From the NCBI GenBank assembly GCA_030549775.1, contig CM060172.1, forward strand, positions 8,109,861-8,173,860: DNA of 64,000 nt. The letters are read 5' to 3'. Positions 1-11,292 of the stretch are shown here, piece by piece; within the stretch, counting starts at the first letter, position 1, and every line of letters starts with the position of its first letter. The translations under genes and the position numbers were made by a program. The notes beneath the pieces were generated by a model. The model ran no database searches and was not told where the DNA came from. It worked only from the letters and a program-made list of their open reading frames with translations. Source of the DNA: Tamarix chinensis. Lineage: Eukaryota; Streptophyta; Magnoliopsida; Caryophyllales; Tamaricaceae.

Positions 1-1270
1 GATGCACCTCACCCATGTTCTTCTCAGCTTCGTAAGTGGCTTCCTCTATTCCATGATGACTCTAGAGAATTTTCATGAGCGGGGCTGCACATTTATAGGT
101 CTTTAGGAGCTTGGTATCGAGGATTCACATAGGTCTCTCTTGGTAGGTCAGAGAATTGTCAAACTCAACCTCATCGAATTGGACCATGTGGGAAGGATCA
201 ATAAAGTACTTCCATAGCTACGAGACATGGAACACATTGTGGACATGTGATAACTCTGGCAAGAGTGCCAACTGATAAACAACCTCCCCTGCCCACTCCA
301 AAATCTCATAAGGTCCAATGTATCTTGGGCTCATCTTGCCTATCTTACTAAAATTTTGCACACCTTTGGTGGGAGAGACCCTTAGGAACACCTTTTTCCC
401 AGGCTCAAAGTTTCCACCCTAATGCTTCCAACCGGTGTAACTCTTTTGCCGACTCTGAGAAACTCTTATTTGGTTTTGAATCTAGTGGATCTATCAAGTT
501 ATCTGCCTAATCATTTCATACCCTATCATTATTGTCTCATTGATTTCACTCCCGTACAATGGGTTCCTACACTTCAGTCCATATAACGCTAAGAAGGGAG
601 CCATCCCTATGTTGGCATGGTAGCTGTTGTTGTAACATGACTCTATCAGGTGCATATGATCCTTCCAACAACCTTAGAAGTCTAAAATACTAGCTCACAA
701 CATATCTTCTAGGGTTTGAATAGTCCTTTCGGTCTTCCCATCTATGCTAGGATTGAAAGCTATACTCATTTTCAATGTCATTCTCAAGACCTCCTGCAAA
801 TTTTCCCAAAAGTAAGAGAGGAACCTTGATTCCCTATCAGAGACTATATTCTCAAGCACCTTGTGCTGACTAACCAAAAACTTCATATAGGCGCTGGCCA
901 ACTAATCCATGCTCTAGGTCAACTTTAAGGGAATGAGCATTGAAAACTTGGTTAATTTGTCCATGATGACCCAGGTAGTGTCACAACCACTTCATGTCCT
1001 AGGCAACCCACTTACAAAGTCCATAGAGATCGAATCCCATTTTCAACTTGGTAATTCTAGAGACTGTAGTATCCCTGTAGGTCTGCGGTGTACAATTTTG
1101 TCCATCTAATAGGTTAGGTATCTGGATACAAATTTATCTACCTCTCATTTCATATGAGGCCACCAATATTTCTTCTTGAGATCTTTGTATAGCTTGTCTC
1201 CTACTAGGTGGACAGAGTATGGGATCTGGTGCCCTTCTTCTAAGATCCAACTCTTTAACTTTAACTAACC
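1..1270 (-). pseudogene. Integrase and chromodomain tail of element 1
   Basis: Integrase would insert the cDNA into the genome; the C-terminal chromodomain-like tail would target chromatin. On the minus strand, 901-695 reads as the catalytic core, with the second catalytic D in the context IVSDRESRF and the catalytic E in GKTERTIQTLEDML, both matching the intact-looking core at 31163-31996. Bases 1-290 match the tail region 30545-30800, including the stretch for the conserved TWE..DMR segment, so the window starts about 25 bases inside the end of the protein. Stops and frame changes break the reading frame throughout. The zinc-binding N-terminal part lies near 1130-1240. Confidence 0.8.
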
Positions 1271-1559
1271 CTACGGTACCTACCAACGACCCTTGAAGCG
1301 AAGGCTATCATCCTTGTGTATCTAAAACCCTTTCTCCTAGCCTTCCCGTACCATCTGACGTTTCCTCTCAAGCTTAGTATATCTAATCTGGCTGACATGG
1401 ATCTCCTCAAACACTATAGGGGTTATCATTAAGGCACTTATACGACCATCGAGATCACCCTACCAGATCAATTCAATTTCCATGTCATACAACTCTTCAA
1501 GCATTCGATTAGCTACCATATAGGAGTTCATAGAGTGTGTAGTCTTTCTACTCAGTGCA

Positions 1560-2870
1560 TCTGTAACTATGTTAGCCTTACCTTTATTCTAGGTCAACTC
1601 TATGTCATAATCCTTTACTAGCTTTAGCAACCTCTTTTACCTCATGTTTAGTTCTTTCTGTGTGAAGATGTATTTGAGACTCTTGTGATCGGTGAAGAAT
1701 TTACACTTAGTCCTATATGGGTAATGCCCCTAGATGTTTGACACAAAAACCACTATGGCTAACTCCAGGTCATGAGTCGGATATTTCTACTAATGCCACT
1801 TCAATTGATAAGAGGCATATGCGATCACTTTACCATTCTTCAATAATACACACTCTATCCTGTGCTTGGATGCGTCACTATAGACCTCAAAACCTCATAA
1901 TCCTTTGACAGAGTCAGAACAGATGCTATGGTCAATCATCTCTTTAGCTCTTGAAAAGCCTCATCACAAGACTCATCCCAATGGATCCTGGTGGTTCTCT
2001 TCAGAAGGTTGGTTAGAGGACGAGTAATCTTTAAGAAGTTTTACATGAATCAGTAGTAATATCCAGCTAGAACCAAGAAGTTGCGAATCAATGACATGTT
2101 CATAGGAGGCTTCCATTCTGTAACTGCCACCGAATGACACTATGTGGCTAAGGAAATCTACTTCACAAAACTAGAACTTAGACTTAGACAACTTTGAATA
2201 CAGATGGTGCTCCTGTATGAGGGATAGAATAGTATAGAGGTGCTGCCCATGCTCTTTATATCCTCAGGAGTACACCAAGATTTCATCGATAAATACCACC
2301 ATGAATTGGTCGAGGAAGGGTTTAAATATCCTCATCATCAAATCCATGAATACTATAGGAGCATTAGTGACCCCAAAATGCATCACCATGAACTCATAGT
2401 ATTTTTGCTGATTCTGGAATCTAGTCTTCATGGTATTGGCATTTGCTATGCATAATTAGTGATATCCCAACCTCACATAGATTGTAGAAAAGACTTTGAC
2501 ACCCTATAGCTGATCAAAGAGGTAATCTATCCTCGTGAGTGGATATCGGTCTTTCGTTGTCAACTAGGTTAGCCCTTGATACTTGATGTAGAGATGGAGA
2601 CTCCCATCTTTCTTCTTTAGAGATAGAACCAACGCTTCCCATGGTGACACACTTCATCAAGTGTGCTTGTGCTCTAGCAATTCTTCCAGCTGAGTCTTGA
2701 GCTCTTTTAGTTCGATAGGTGCCATCCGGTAGGGTGCTCTTAAGATTGGCTCAACCCTTGGTACTAGCTTGATGATGAAGTCAATCTCATGTACTAAGGG
2801 CATACTTAGTATCTCCTCTAGGATTACATCGGGAAAATCTCTAACCACTGGATTGTCATCCAAGGCTATT
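1560..2870 (-). pseudogene. Reverse transcriptase-RNase H of element 1
   Basis: RT copies the element RNA into DNA and RNase H removes the RNA strand. The segment 2863-2657 (minus) reads as the RT N-terminus, with IRAPYRMAP followed by LKELKTQLEELLE. Near 2285 the catalytic motif appears as FIDE instead of FIDD, so the second catalytic Asp is changed. The RNase H start (SDASKH-type) lies near 1880 and the [12 protein letters not shown] motif near 1680. Several in-frame stops replace codons that are Trp, Gln or Arg in the sister copy, as expected from C-to-T decay on either strand. Not functional. Confidence 0.82.
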
Positions 2871-3097
2871 AAATCCTTGTTCAGTTCTTATATATTGCAC
2901 AAATGCAATAGGTACCCATTCTAGACTAGTGAGTGTAGTGTGACTGTAGACACCACTTTGGTAGTGGGCTTAGGTTTGCTCTTTTTTTATGAAACCCTAT
3001 TACCCTTCAAGCCCCATAAAACCATGTGCTTCAGGTCGTAGTTGATCAATGTACGATTTCTCCCAAGCATGTCCATCCTCTATATGATATCAATGTC

Positions 3098-3349
3098 TCA
3101 CAATTCTATACCGACTAGGTCCACTATGAAGTTTACCTCACCTATGACTAAGGCCACATTTAAGTAACGTTTAGTGTTTCTCATCCTATCCCCCAAAGGT
3201 AGTATCATAGATATTACTATGCTAGTAGATGGTGATATTTTAGTTATACCAACAAAAGTAGTGGACACAAATGATAAGGAGGCACCCAAATCAAATACAA
3301 CATGCACTAGTAAAGACAGAATGGTGACCATACCAGTAACTATGTCCAA
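3098..3349 (-). pseudogene. Retroviral-type aspartic protease of element 1
   Basis: An open stretch of 83 codons begins with the DIVTG-type strand that precedes the active site in this family, followed by VVFDLGASLSF. Family members normally have D-S/T-G-A at the active site; here the second position is Leu. The same substitution occurs in the protease of element B (9533-9784). The hydrophobic flap and the LVGIEL end match that copy. The protease would mature the Gag-Pol polyprotein. With the D-L-G site it is expected to be inactive. Confidence 0.8.
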
Positions 3350-3399
3350 TTGCCTATCAACCTCTATTTGGCTAATATCGTTTAGGTGTCTGCCTAACT

Positions 3400-4510
3400 A
3401 GCCTCCCTAATAGCCCCCTTAGTAACCTCTAGAGCTCTGAGTCTACCTACCTCTCTAAAGGAAAGGTTGTTGTCCTTATGGCCTTCCCCTAAAGTCTCGG
3501 ATTGGTGTACCAGCTTGGGTAGGTGCTCTATATTCGATCTATTGGGATGAGGTATAAGCATGCAACCGGTAGGCCTACTGCTAGGGAATCATTGGTCCCC
3601 TTTTCTAGAACAAATGGCTCAAGGGCTAAGAGAAGCTCTAGTGACTCTAGCACTCAAAGGTATGATGGCCCAAACTGCCACAAATTTTGTAACCCATGGG
3701 TCTGCCTCCACAGTCTCAACTCGGGTGGCTCCTGTAACAACACCTGCATGAGAATCCCCTCAGTGATCACTAACCTCCAACTAGACCCTTTGTCGATGTC
3801 CTAAGGGTCCTAATCCATGGGGATGGGTCCCACTCCTAGAGCTTTAGGCCTTTGGTCTCCTCTTCCCTAAGATTGATGCATGCTTTTGGACTAGAGTGGC
3901 GACGAAGCAAGTACACTCAAATAAGGTGGCTAAGTCTGAGAAAGCCACTACTCCCATCATACAACAGATGCTGAAGTAGAGCCCATGCTCAAACTGATAA
4001 ACTATATTGGACTCGTTAGTAGCAATTCTTAGGACAAACCTCAATAGCTCGGTGAAGCGAGGATATTAGTGTCTGACCGTCATGCTCCCCTGGATGAATT
4101 GCATGAACTCCTTGAGCTTATCTCTCGTCAGACTCTTTAGGTAGAACTTTGTGTGTAGGGTGATCTTGAAAGCTTCTCGGGTCATTTGGGGACCTTCTCG
4201 GTGTGATGCTTCACCCACCAAGCATCTGCTACACCCTTGAAGAAAATCGCCATAATGCTAGACTGCCTAGTTAGATTGTAGTCCACAGCCTTAAAGGTGT
4301 GATTCATGTGTTGGATCCACCTATCTAGGATCATAGGATCCTCCTCTTCCAAGTATAGTAAGGGTGATGCTCGGTGACCCTTCGGAGCCAGTCCTCTCTA
4401 GCACGCTTTGTGTGATACTATAGAGGCGGGGATGGTGGATGAGTCAGGAGCTAGAGCAGGACGAACTCCATGAAGGCCTCCTCAAGGCATCTAACCCTGT
4501 TTTTCATCAT
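3400..4510 (-). pseudogene. Gag of element 1
   Basis: Minus-strand capsid region. The segment 4044-3844 contains RMMG-like and FSDLATLFE motifs and the KHASILGKRR stretch, which align with the gag of element B (near 8930-9060, where the same block reads MMGAVDFQDLATLYK). The N-terminal part near 4300-4500 is shredded by stops. The zinc-knuckle region expected near 3400-3550 is not clearly readable. Gag would form the cytoplasmic particle that packages RNA. Limits are approximate. Confidence 0.65.
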
Positions 4511-4754
4511 AAATTGATTCCGTAAAACAAAAGATGCTTTAGAATCAAACCTCTTTGTTTGAAAAAAATCATGTACACTCTCCATTTCTAGGGTATTCCT
4601 AGGCTACCCCTATGTTTTCTCACTAGTGGACTCAAACTTAGAGGCCTTAAATCGAAAAATGTTTTCTAGGGTATAAAACATTTTCAAAAATAGGAAAAAC
4701 TTTGTTGCGACCAATTTTTTTTCTAAAAAGTAAAGCGTGGTTATCGGAACCATC

Positions 4755-4766
4755 ACACTAATACCA
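4755..4766 (-). other. Primer binding site of element 1 (tRNA-iMet type)
   Basis: On the minus strand this reads TGGTATTAGTGT, three bases after the LTR end. It matches the plant initiator-Met primer site TGGTATCAGAGC at 9 of 12 positions; two of the three differences are C-to-T. It fixes the orientation of element 1 and the boundary of LTR A. Confidence 0.8.
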
Positions 4767-5142
4767 ACTTGTAACACTCTCAAATTCTTAGTTAGCCTCA
4801 TGCCAATCACAAGGCTAAGAGAAAACAAGAATACAGAATCACAATAGAAAATGACTAAAATATGAATGAGTCTAATATTGAATTTTAGAAAATGATAGAA
4901 TATGTAAGAGTCAAAGTCATTTCAACAAAGAAATGAAATACAAAGTAGGATCCCTCTATAGGGGAATAAAAAGATAAAGTGTGAACATAATACATTTTGG
5001 TATACACTCTCTTCAACCCTAACCCTAGGGCGCTAAGGCATCACTCTATCCTGCCCGGCTCATTGTAAGTAGTAAATTCCTCTAAGGCCTCATCGGCTAC
5101 CTACACAGACTCAAAAGGGGCCACTACTCATGGGAATGATCA

Positions 5143-5190
5143 ACACCCATAATAAAGGTGATCAATATGTTACATACTGAGTAAGGTAAC
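5143..5190 (-). other. Twin palindrome of LTR A, decayed
   Basis: The minus-strand reading of the first palindrome is CAGTATGtaaCATATTG. Compared with the consensus CAGTACGtagCGTACTG, both CpG sites have changed but the inner pair is still matched (C-G has become T-A) and one G-T wobble appears. The second palindrome is eroded. Confidence 0.6.
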
Positions 5191-5334
5191 GATATAGTCA
5201 ATATAGGGCACAATAAAACAAAATACATATATAATGCATGTAGTAGGTCTTATTAGATTATTTACCCTTGCTAAAGTTTAGGCAATCAATTATTTATTTA
5301 CACATCTCTTGAGTTTTATTCACGTAGGTTTGGG

Positions 5335-5480
5335 GACTCCACTATTACAACTAGTGAACCTAAAATAACTACTTTAGGATAGAACGCACTTGGCCACTAT
5401 TATAACCGGTGAACCGGTACCCTAGGACAAAATGCATCTAGCCACTATTATGATCGGTGGACTGGTAAATATCCCACATC
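5335..5480 (-). repeat. ACCGGT/TAATAGTGG array in LTR A
   Basis: Three degenerate units of CCACTATTATAACCGGTG type, separated by GG(A/C)AAAATGCA-like spacers, read on the plus strand in inverse orientation to the copies in LTRs B, D', E, F and J. Chromovirus B inserted at the edge of this array. Confidence 0.75.
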
Positions 5481-7074
5481 CAGCCCTAATGTAATACCCC
5501 AAATATTTTCTTAGCCTAATCCCGCATTATTAGCACCATAATTTGATTCTAATCTCAATAAATCTTATTGTTATCCTTAACCTAATTTTATAATCCTAAG
5601 ACTTTAATTGAAAACAAAACCTTGATTCAGATAAATAGTAATTTGTAAATCAAAATCAAAACCCACTAAAATTTTTACTAATCTAAATTACTTAGAATCC
5701 AAAATTACTTAATCTAATCCTAATTCCCTAACCCTTCTCTCTTTTTCCTTGTCTTTCTCCTTTTCTTTTCTTCTTTTCTTCCCATTTCTTCCTTTTTTTT
5801 CTTTTCTTTTCCCTTCTTCTTCTGTGCCAATTTTATGGTGTAAGGAACTTGGCTTCCTCTACACCACCACCTTCCACTTCCCTTCCATATGTACCATGAC
5901 ACCATCCCAGCTAGCCTTGTCATCCATCAGCTCCCCGACCTTCTTCTCTTCTTCCTTCTCATTTCTTCTTCTTCCTCCTCCTTCTTCCCTGTTTTCAACA
6001 TTCGCATCATCCAATCAACCATTGAGCACCACCCAAGCCACCACTAGCTACCCTTTAGCTGGTGGACCAACCACTAAGATTGCCCCAACCTTCTCCCTCG
6101 CCATTTCCGACCTTCGCCACTAACCACCGCCTTCTTTCCCTTTTCCTTCCCCTTGTTTATTGTAGCATTATAGAGTACACAGCTTGTGCATGGCCTGCTA
6201 TATGGCTGTGCAATGCTTAGATTCCTTGCTATATAGCCATGCAACTCTTACACCATTTTCCCATGCGTTTTATTTTCTCTTAGCCAAGTTTTGCATAGCC
6301 ATGTAATTCTTACACAGCCTAGCCATATATCTTTTCTTCCCTCGACCTTTCGTGCAACTCTTGCACTGCCTGGTTGTGTAACTTCCCATTTTAGCCTTGC
6401 AACCATATTTTCACCCCAAATCTTGTCCAAACACCATCAAAATTGTACTATAGTTCCAACACACATTCTTCTACACTTTCGTACAATTAAAGCATCCATT
6501 TGACTCCGGTGAATTCCATTTTTACCCTTCTCTACCTTGACTTCCCTCTCAATTTTTAATCTTTGATCCTAATTTTATTTTATCTTGTGTTGATAGGTGA
6601 TCTCAGAGGAGGTATAGGATTTATGTGCATAGATCCCGGTGTCCTTATCAGTAAGGATACATGTCATAACTATGGATTTATATGATACTTATCTCTTTGT
6701 ATATGCTTTTGTATTGAGTATGTAATATTGAATAATTTAATTATGGAAATGTTATGAAATGGTATTCTTGAGAGTAATGAAATGATTTAAGTACATGTTA
6801 AGGTATAATATTGGATAAAAAATATCTGTAAAAAACTAAGGATATGTACTTCGGATAATGATTAGATATGTATGTGTTATGGGTTTTATAAGGCTTTGGG
6901 AGAATACGATTGTCTTACCAACCCTAATGGTATTATGGTCAGTTAAGGATAATTATGTGGTCGTAATTTTGTGTTTACATTGTATGTCTTGAATTTATAT
7001 GAGTTTGGCATGATAATATACAATCAACTCTGAATAAGATACTAATCATTTAAAGTGAAAGATCACTTAAGTCA

Positions 7075-7500
7075 AACTGAGGTGATTATATGGCTTCATT
7101 TCACTAGATAATAATAGTGGCTCTGGTTTGTTTTTTCCGAGAGGTGCTTCAGTCAGTTCCACCAAATTAAGAATAGTGGGACCCCATACTCTGTATGAAT
7201 GAAAATATAATTAAAAGTTAAAGTATAAGTGGAAATATACTGATCATTTAAAATGGAAGACTACGTGAGTCAGGACCGAGGTGTTGAGTTCGTTCCACTG
7301 GATAATAATAGTGGCTCGGGTGTATTATCCCTAAGAGGTGCTTTAGACCATTTCATTGTTTAATAATAGTGGCTCAGGAGTATTTTACTCTGAGAGGTGT
7401 TGGCTTCATTCCATCGGATAATAATAGTGACTCGAGTGTGTTAACCCCGAGAGGTGTTTCAGACCGTTCCACTAGTTTAAGAATAGTGGCATCCCTAAAC
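7075..7500 (+). repeat. Degenerate ACCGGT/TAATAGTGG array in LTR B
   Basis: About six units, each with a GTTCCACTGGATAATAATAG-like core followed by TGGCTC and a GAGAGGTG spacer. The ACCGGTCC part has decayed to forms such as CCGTTCCAC. A GTGAGTC-containing spacer separates two sub-blocks, as in LTRs F, J and D'. Confidence 0.75.
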
Positions 7501-7650
7501 TTAACATAAATAAAAGATTAGAATATGGTATATCTAATGAAATACTTGGAATCAGTTTTTATCTAGCATTATTTGATTTATACATGTATGTTTGCTTATG
7601 AGAATTCTTGTATTATGTGTAACCCTGCTTGACGGTATCGTTACCTTACT

Positions 7651-7686
7651 TAGTACGTAGTGTATTGATCATCCATTTTATGGGTG
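7651..7686 (+). other. Twin palindrome of LTR B
   Basis: The first palindrome is TAGTACGtagTGTATTG and the second CATCCATtttATGGGTG, separated by two bases. All arm positions pair if G-T wobbles are allowed. The distance to the LTR end is about 0.44 kb. Confidence 0.75.
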
Positions 7687-7998
7687 CTGCTCAATCCAAC
7701 AAGTAGATGACTTAGATGTTTATGTGTAGGTCGATGAGAACCAGGTGAATGATTTTGCAGCCGTTAATGCGATATATGTGAAGTAGTGATTTAATCATAT
7801 CAGAGTTTGGGAGTAGAGTCATGTTATCCAGAGGATAGTTTTACCCGGATACCTTTTTAACGCTTAGTTCCATGGGATCCCTTTTTGTTATATTTTGATA
7901 TTATAATTAGAGTTGATCTCCAGACACTCATTTAATATTATTAAAAGTTATCTCACCTCATTTCTATCATGTCTTAATTTTTCTAATCATTTTTCCTT

Positions 7999-8044
7999 GT
8001 GATTGACATAAGGATGGTGGGTAAGCCAGACTTATGTCAATTAC
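7999..8044 (+). other. U5 hairpin of LTR B
   Basis: The arms are GTGATTGACATAAG (7999-8012) and CTTATGTCAATTAC (8031-8044): 13 of 14 pairs are Watson-Crick and one is a wobble, with an 18-base loop. It sits 78 bases before the LTR end. The arm sequence is shared only with LTR G. Confidence 0.85.
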
Positions 8045-8125
8045 GACAGTAATAGCCAACTATTTGATTATACGCTTCCGCTTAAAATGAAATTTTTCAG
8101 TAGTAAATTTTGGGGTGTTACAAGT

Positions 8126-8137
8126 TGGTATCAGAGC
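8126..8137 (+). other. Primer binding site of element B
   Basis: TGGTATCAGAGC, three bases after the LTR end, is a perfect match to the plant initiator-Met primer site. It marks the 5' LTR/internal boundary and gives the strand. Confidence 0.95.
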
Positions 8138-8385
8138 ATGTGGTTTTGATTACCATGTTTTGGTTTTCAAATTTTGGTTTTTAACAATCCCTCATCTGAT
8201 TTCTACAGTATATTTCACATTTAACAAAAACCTATTTTATTTTCAAAAACCCAGATTAACTTGTGAGGAACCAAGTACGGGTAGCCTAGGTGGCCTTAAA
8301 AATGTGAATTATGTGCATTATATGTTAGTTAGCTAGGAAGGCTTAGGCCATAACACAATTTTTTTCTTATAGCTAGTTAGTCACC

Positions 8386-9500
8386 ATGGTGCTTAACCGT
8401 CATGTCGATCGTCTTGAGGAAACTTTTGAGGCATTCATTAAGTTCATCAGGCATCCACCACCTCAACCTCAGCCACCACCTCCACCTCCGGATTACCCAC
8501 AAGAGGGTATCGGGGAAGACTAGCTTGGGAGGGCTACAGGACATAACCCGCCACTTTACGCCGGTGACGAGGACCCACTTATCTTGGGGGGATAGATCTG
8601 GGATATGGATAGGATGTACGAAGCAGTAGATTGCCCGCCTACTCAAAATATGGGCATTGCAACTTTCTTTCTCCGAGGAGTAGCCAACACTTGGTGGGTA
8701 GTTCATCTTGCACAAGGACGACCAATGATGTCTTAGGAGGACTACAAGATAGCGATCCACAATAAGTTTTATCCTAAACGTATCAAGAAGGATAAGCCAA
8801 AGGAGTTTATGCAATTGACTCAGGGAGGCAATGACCATGAATCAAAACCACACTCGATTCTAGAGTTGTTGATGTTTGTCTAGAGATAGCAGCTAGCGAT
8901 GTGTATCGGTTTGAGAAGGAGCTTCACTTCATCATCCGAAGGATGATGGGTGCCGTGGATTTTCAAGACTTAGCCACCTTGTACAAGTGGGCTTGTGTCG
9001 TCGCTACTATGATACTGGAGTAGGCTTCTATTCTGGTTAAGAGGAAGCAAGAGACATAAGGTTTTAGCTATAAAATTCAGTTCCGAGGGAGTGGACCTCT
9101 GAGTTATCAGCTTAGGGGTTAGGTAGGTGGACAGAGCAGACCTATTGGACTGGTAAGGTGCTTCATGTGTTGTTTCTATGGCTGGGATTATCTAGGACTA
9201 AATTGTTAGGGCATTCCTATTCAATGTAGGACATAAGGTCAGCTGGGCCACCGATCTTTTGAGTTTTAGCATCAATAGGGATCGCTTGTACCTCTGCAGT
9301 AGGCATATCAGCAGCGGACCTACTAGCCACCACAACAGCAGTTTCAATAGAGGGCACTAGCCTAGCTAGTGTACAACGTAAGGAGACTAAGGTGAGACTA
9401 TAAGGGCCTCACTCTTTCCCTTAGAGAGGAGAAGGAAAGACTCATGGTTTTAGAGGTTATTATGGAGAATACCAGGGAGGAAAATCAGGTGGGTGCCTGA
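8386..9500 (+). pseudogene. Gag of element B
   Basis: The first ATG after the primer site that opens the family reading frame is at 8386, in a good plant context (ACCATGG). A proline-rich stretch near 8455-8500 is followed by the capsid block GDEDPLILGG...DMDRMYEA, then ATFFLRGVANTWW and KFYPKRIKKDKPKEFMQL. A degenerate zinc knuckle (CFMC...G) lies near 9160-9230. Stops at 8521 and later, plus frameshifts, disable it. Gag would assemble the virus-like particle in the cytoplasm. Confidence 0.8.
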
Positions 9501-9529
9501 ATGTCATTAGCTAGGTAAAGGCTGATCGA

Positions 9530-9784
9530 CTGTTGGATGTAGTCACCGGTACATTTTCCATCCATTCATTACCAGCATATGTGTTGTTTGATTTGGGAGC
9601 ATCCTTGTCATTCATATCTTCTTCTTTCATTGCTAAAGTTGCACTATCTCCACCCGCTAGTGTTTCTATTTCTGTGGTGTTGCCTTCTGGGGATAGAATG
9701 GATTGCACTAGGCTCTACTTGGATATGGCCTTAGAGATAGGCGGGGTAGACTTCCTAGTGAGCTTGGTTGAGTTGGACTTATAG
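9530..9784 (+). pseudogene. Aspartic protease of element B
   Basis: An open stretch of about 84 codons with the DVVTGTF lead strand, then VLFDLGASLSFIS at the active site and LPSGDRM in the flap region. The expected D-S-G is D-L-G; the codon is TTG where a TCG Ser codon is likely ancestral. This matches the protease of element 1, including LSF in place of the usual HSF. It would process Gag-Pol, but an inactive site is predicted. Confidence 0.82.
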
Positions 9785-10019
9785 GATTTTATGCTATCCT
9801 TGGGATAGATATTTTGGGAACATATAGAGTCATAATAGATTATACACAAGAGCGATTTGTGTTGTAGGGGCCTCAGGGTGCTAGGGTCTCTTGTAGGAGA
9901 TGTAAGCCTAGACCCATGACGAAAGTCGTATCTTCCCTCGTGTTGTATTCGTTGGTCCAGAGGGTTGACCCTGTATTTGTGTGGAGTTCAAGAGATAAAC
10001 AAGGATGTATCGGTGTTGG

Positions 10020-11292
10020 AGGATATCACGATTACTTAAGAGTTTGCTAATGTTTTTCTAGAAGAGATACCAGGTATGCCAATGGTTCAGGAGATAGACT
10101 TCACCATTGAATTAGTACCGGGGGAAAAGTAAGTTTTGAAGGCACCTTACCGGATGACACCAGTAGATTTGCAAGAGTTAAAGAATTAGCTAGAGGATAT
10201 AGTGGCTCATGGGTACGTTCCCTCGAGTGTATCTCCACGGGGAGTACCAGTGCTATTTTTAAAGAAGAAGGATGGGAGCCTTTGTTTGTGTATAGATTAT
10301 TGGGGTCTGAACCAAGTGATGGTAAAGAACCGATATCTACTTCCAAGGATCGACGACTTGTTTGATCAGCTTTGGGGCACTCCAATTTTCTCAAAGATTA
10401 ACTTGAGGTTAGGTTATCATCAGCTACGTATCGCCGAGGTAAACATCATGAAGACAGCCTTTAGGACATGGTATGGGTACTAAAATTTTATGGTGATACC
10501 TTTTAGGCTCACTAATGCGCCTGCCCTTTTTATGGATTTGATGACGAGGACCTTTTGGGCATTCTTTGATCTATTTGTGTGGTCTTCATTGAAAATATTT
10601 TGGTATACTCTCAATGTAGAGGAGAGTACCAACAGCATCTACAAATGATTTTATTAGTCCTTCGAGAACACAAGTTGTATGCTAAACTCTCTGATTGCAA
10701 GCTTTGGCTTCCAAAGTTTGCATTCTTAGGTCATGTGGTGTCAGTAGGAGGGTTCGTTGTTGACCCAAAAAAGATTTTAACAATGACTGAGGGGAAGGTA
10801 CTATCATCCCTAAGGTATGTAGTTTTTTGGGTTTGGCCGGGTACTATAGATCCTTTGTTTAGAATTTCTTTAAGATAGCTCGTCCTTTGATGAACCTTTT
10901 GAAGAAGAAGACTAAGTTTCAATGGGATGATGCTTGTGAGGGAACATTCAGGAGTTGAAGCAGTAGTTGACTACATCACTAGTTTTGACTCTACCATTGG
11001 GATCCAACGGGTTAGAGGTCTATAGTGACCCATCGAAGCATGGAATGGGTTGTGTATTGATGCAGCATGGTAAGGTAGTGGCTTACGCTTCTCATCAATT
11101 AAAGAAATATGAATAGAATTACCCAGCCCATGATTTGGAGTTGGCCATCATTCTTTTTGCGTTGAAATTTTGGAGGCACTATCTGTGTGGGACACAATAC
11201 ATATTTTTCACCAATCATAAGAGCCTCAAGTATATATTCACTCAGAAGGAGTTGAATACGAGGTATAGGAGATGGCTAGAGTTGGACCGGTA
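10020..11292 (+). pseudogene. Reverse transcriptase-RNase H of element B, truncated
   Basis: RT motifs appear in order: [75 protein letters not shown] and the catalytic box as FIEN (10580s) instead of FIDD. RNase H follows with [26 protein letters not shown] and [16 protein letters not shown], where the second and fourth acidic sites are partly lost. The protein stops at 11292 within RNase H. Stops and frameshifts are frequent from 10480 on. Confidence 0.85.

Larger units (their letters stand above)
1..5489 (-). mobile_element. Chromovirus element 1 (Del/Tekay-type Ty3/Gypsy), degenerate
   Basis: Minus-strand LTR retrotransposon. Reading right to left the order is 5' LTR A (partial), primer binding site, gag, protease, reverse transcriptase, RNase H, integrase and chromodomain tail; the 3' LTR lies beyond base 1. 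The order PR-RT-RH-IN with a C-terminal chromodomain-like tail and an initiator-Met primer site is that of plant chromoviruses. The whole coding part aligns by eye with the better-preserved copy at 30521-33002. Many stop codons and frameshifts show it is dead. Its 5' LTR is interrupted at 5490 by chromovirus B. Clade assignment is by motif recognition, not by a tree. Confidence 0.85.
4770..5489 (-). repeat. LTR A, 3' part (5' LTR of element 1)
   Basis: On the plus strand it starts TGTAACACTC, the complement of the LTR 3' end. It contains, in minus orientation, the twin palindrome (5143-5190) and the start of the ACCGGT/TAATAGTGG array (5335-5480). It stops abruptly at 5489 where LTR B of the plus-strand element begins. 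The remainder seems to resume near 11288. The U5 hairpin present in other copies has lost its second arm here by a deletion. Confidence 0.8.
5490..8122 (+). repeat. LTR B (5' LTR of element B), 2.63 kb
   Basis: It begins TGTAATACCCC and ends GGGGTGTTACA, directly before a primer binding site. In order it holds a pyrimidine-rich segment (5730-6160), a segment with TGCACAGC/ATGCAAC phrases (6175-6420), the ACCGGT-type array (7075-7500), the twin palindrome (7651-7686) and the U5 hairpin (7999-8044). CpG is scarce and TpG/CpA common, as in an old methylated LTR. Confidence 0.9.
5490..11292 (+). mobile_element. Chromovirus element B, truncated in RNase H
   Basis: Plus-strand element made of a 5' LTR, primer site, gag, protease, RT and the start of RNase H. 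The rest (integrase and 3' LTR) is missing; the sequence passes at about 11288-11292 into minus-oriented LTR sequence that fits the rest of LTR A. The 5-base flank on the left is CCTAA (5485-5489); no partner can be checked because the right end is lost. It is of the same family as elements 1, 3 and K and is strongly decayed. Confidence 0.85.

Noticed and set aside
4990..5035. AACCCTAACCCTA words that look like plant telomere repeats
   Set aside because: Only one or two units, and AACCCTA words are scattered through the LTR leaders. No telomeric array.
8377..8838. 153-codon open frame on the minus strand
   Set aside because: Shadow of the gag of element B on the opposite strand; the plus-strand gag motifs are clear.
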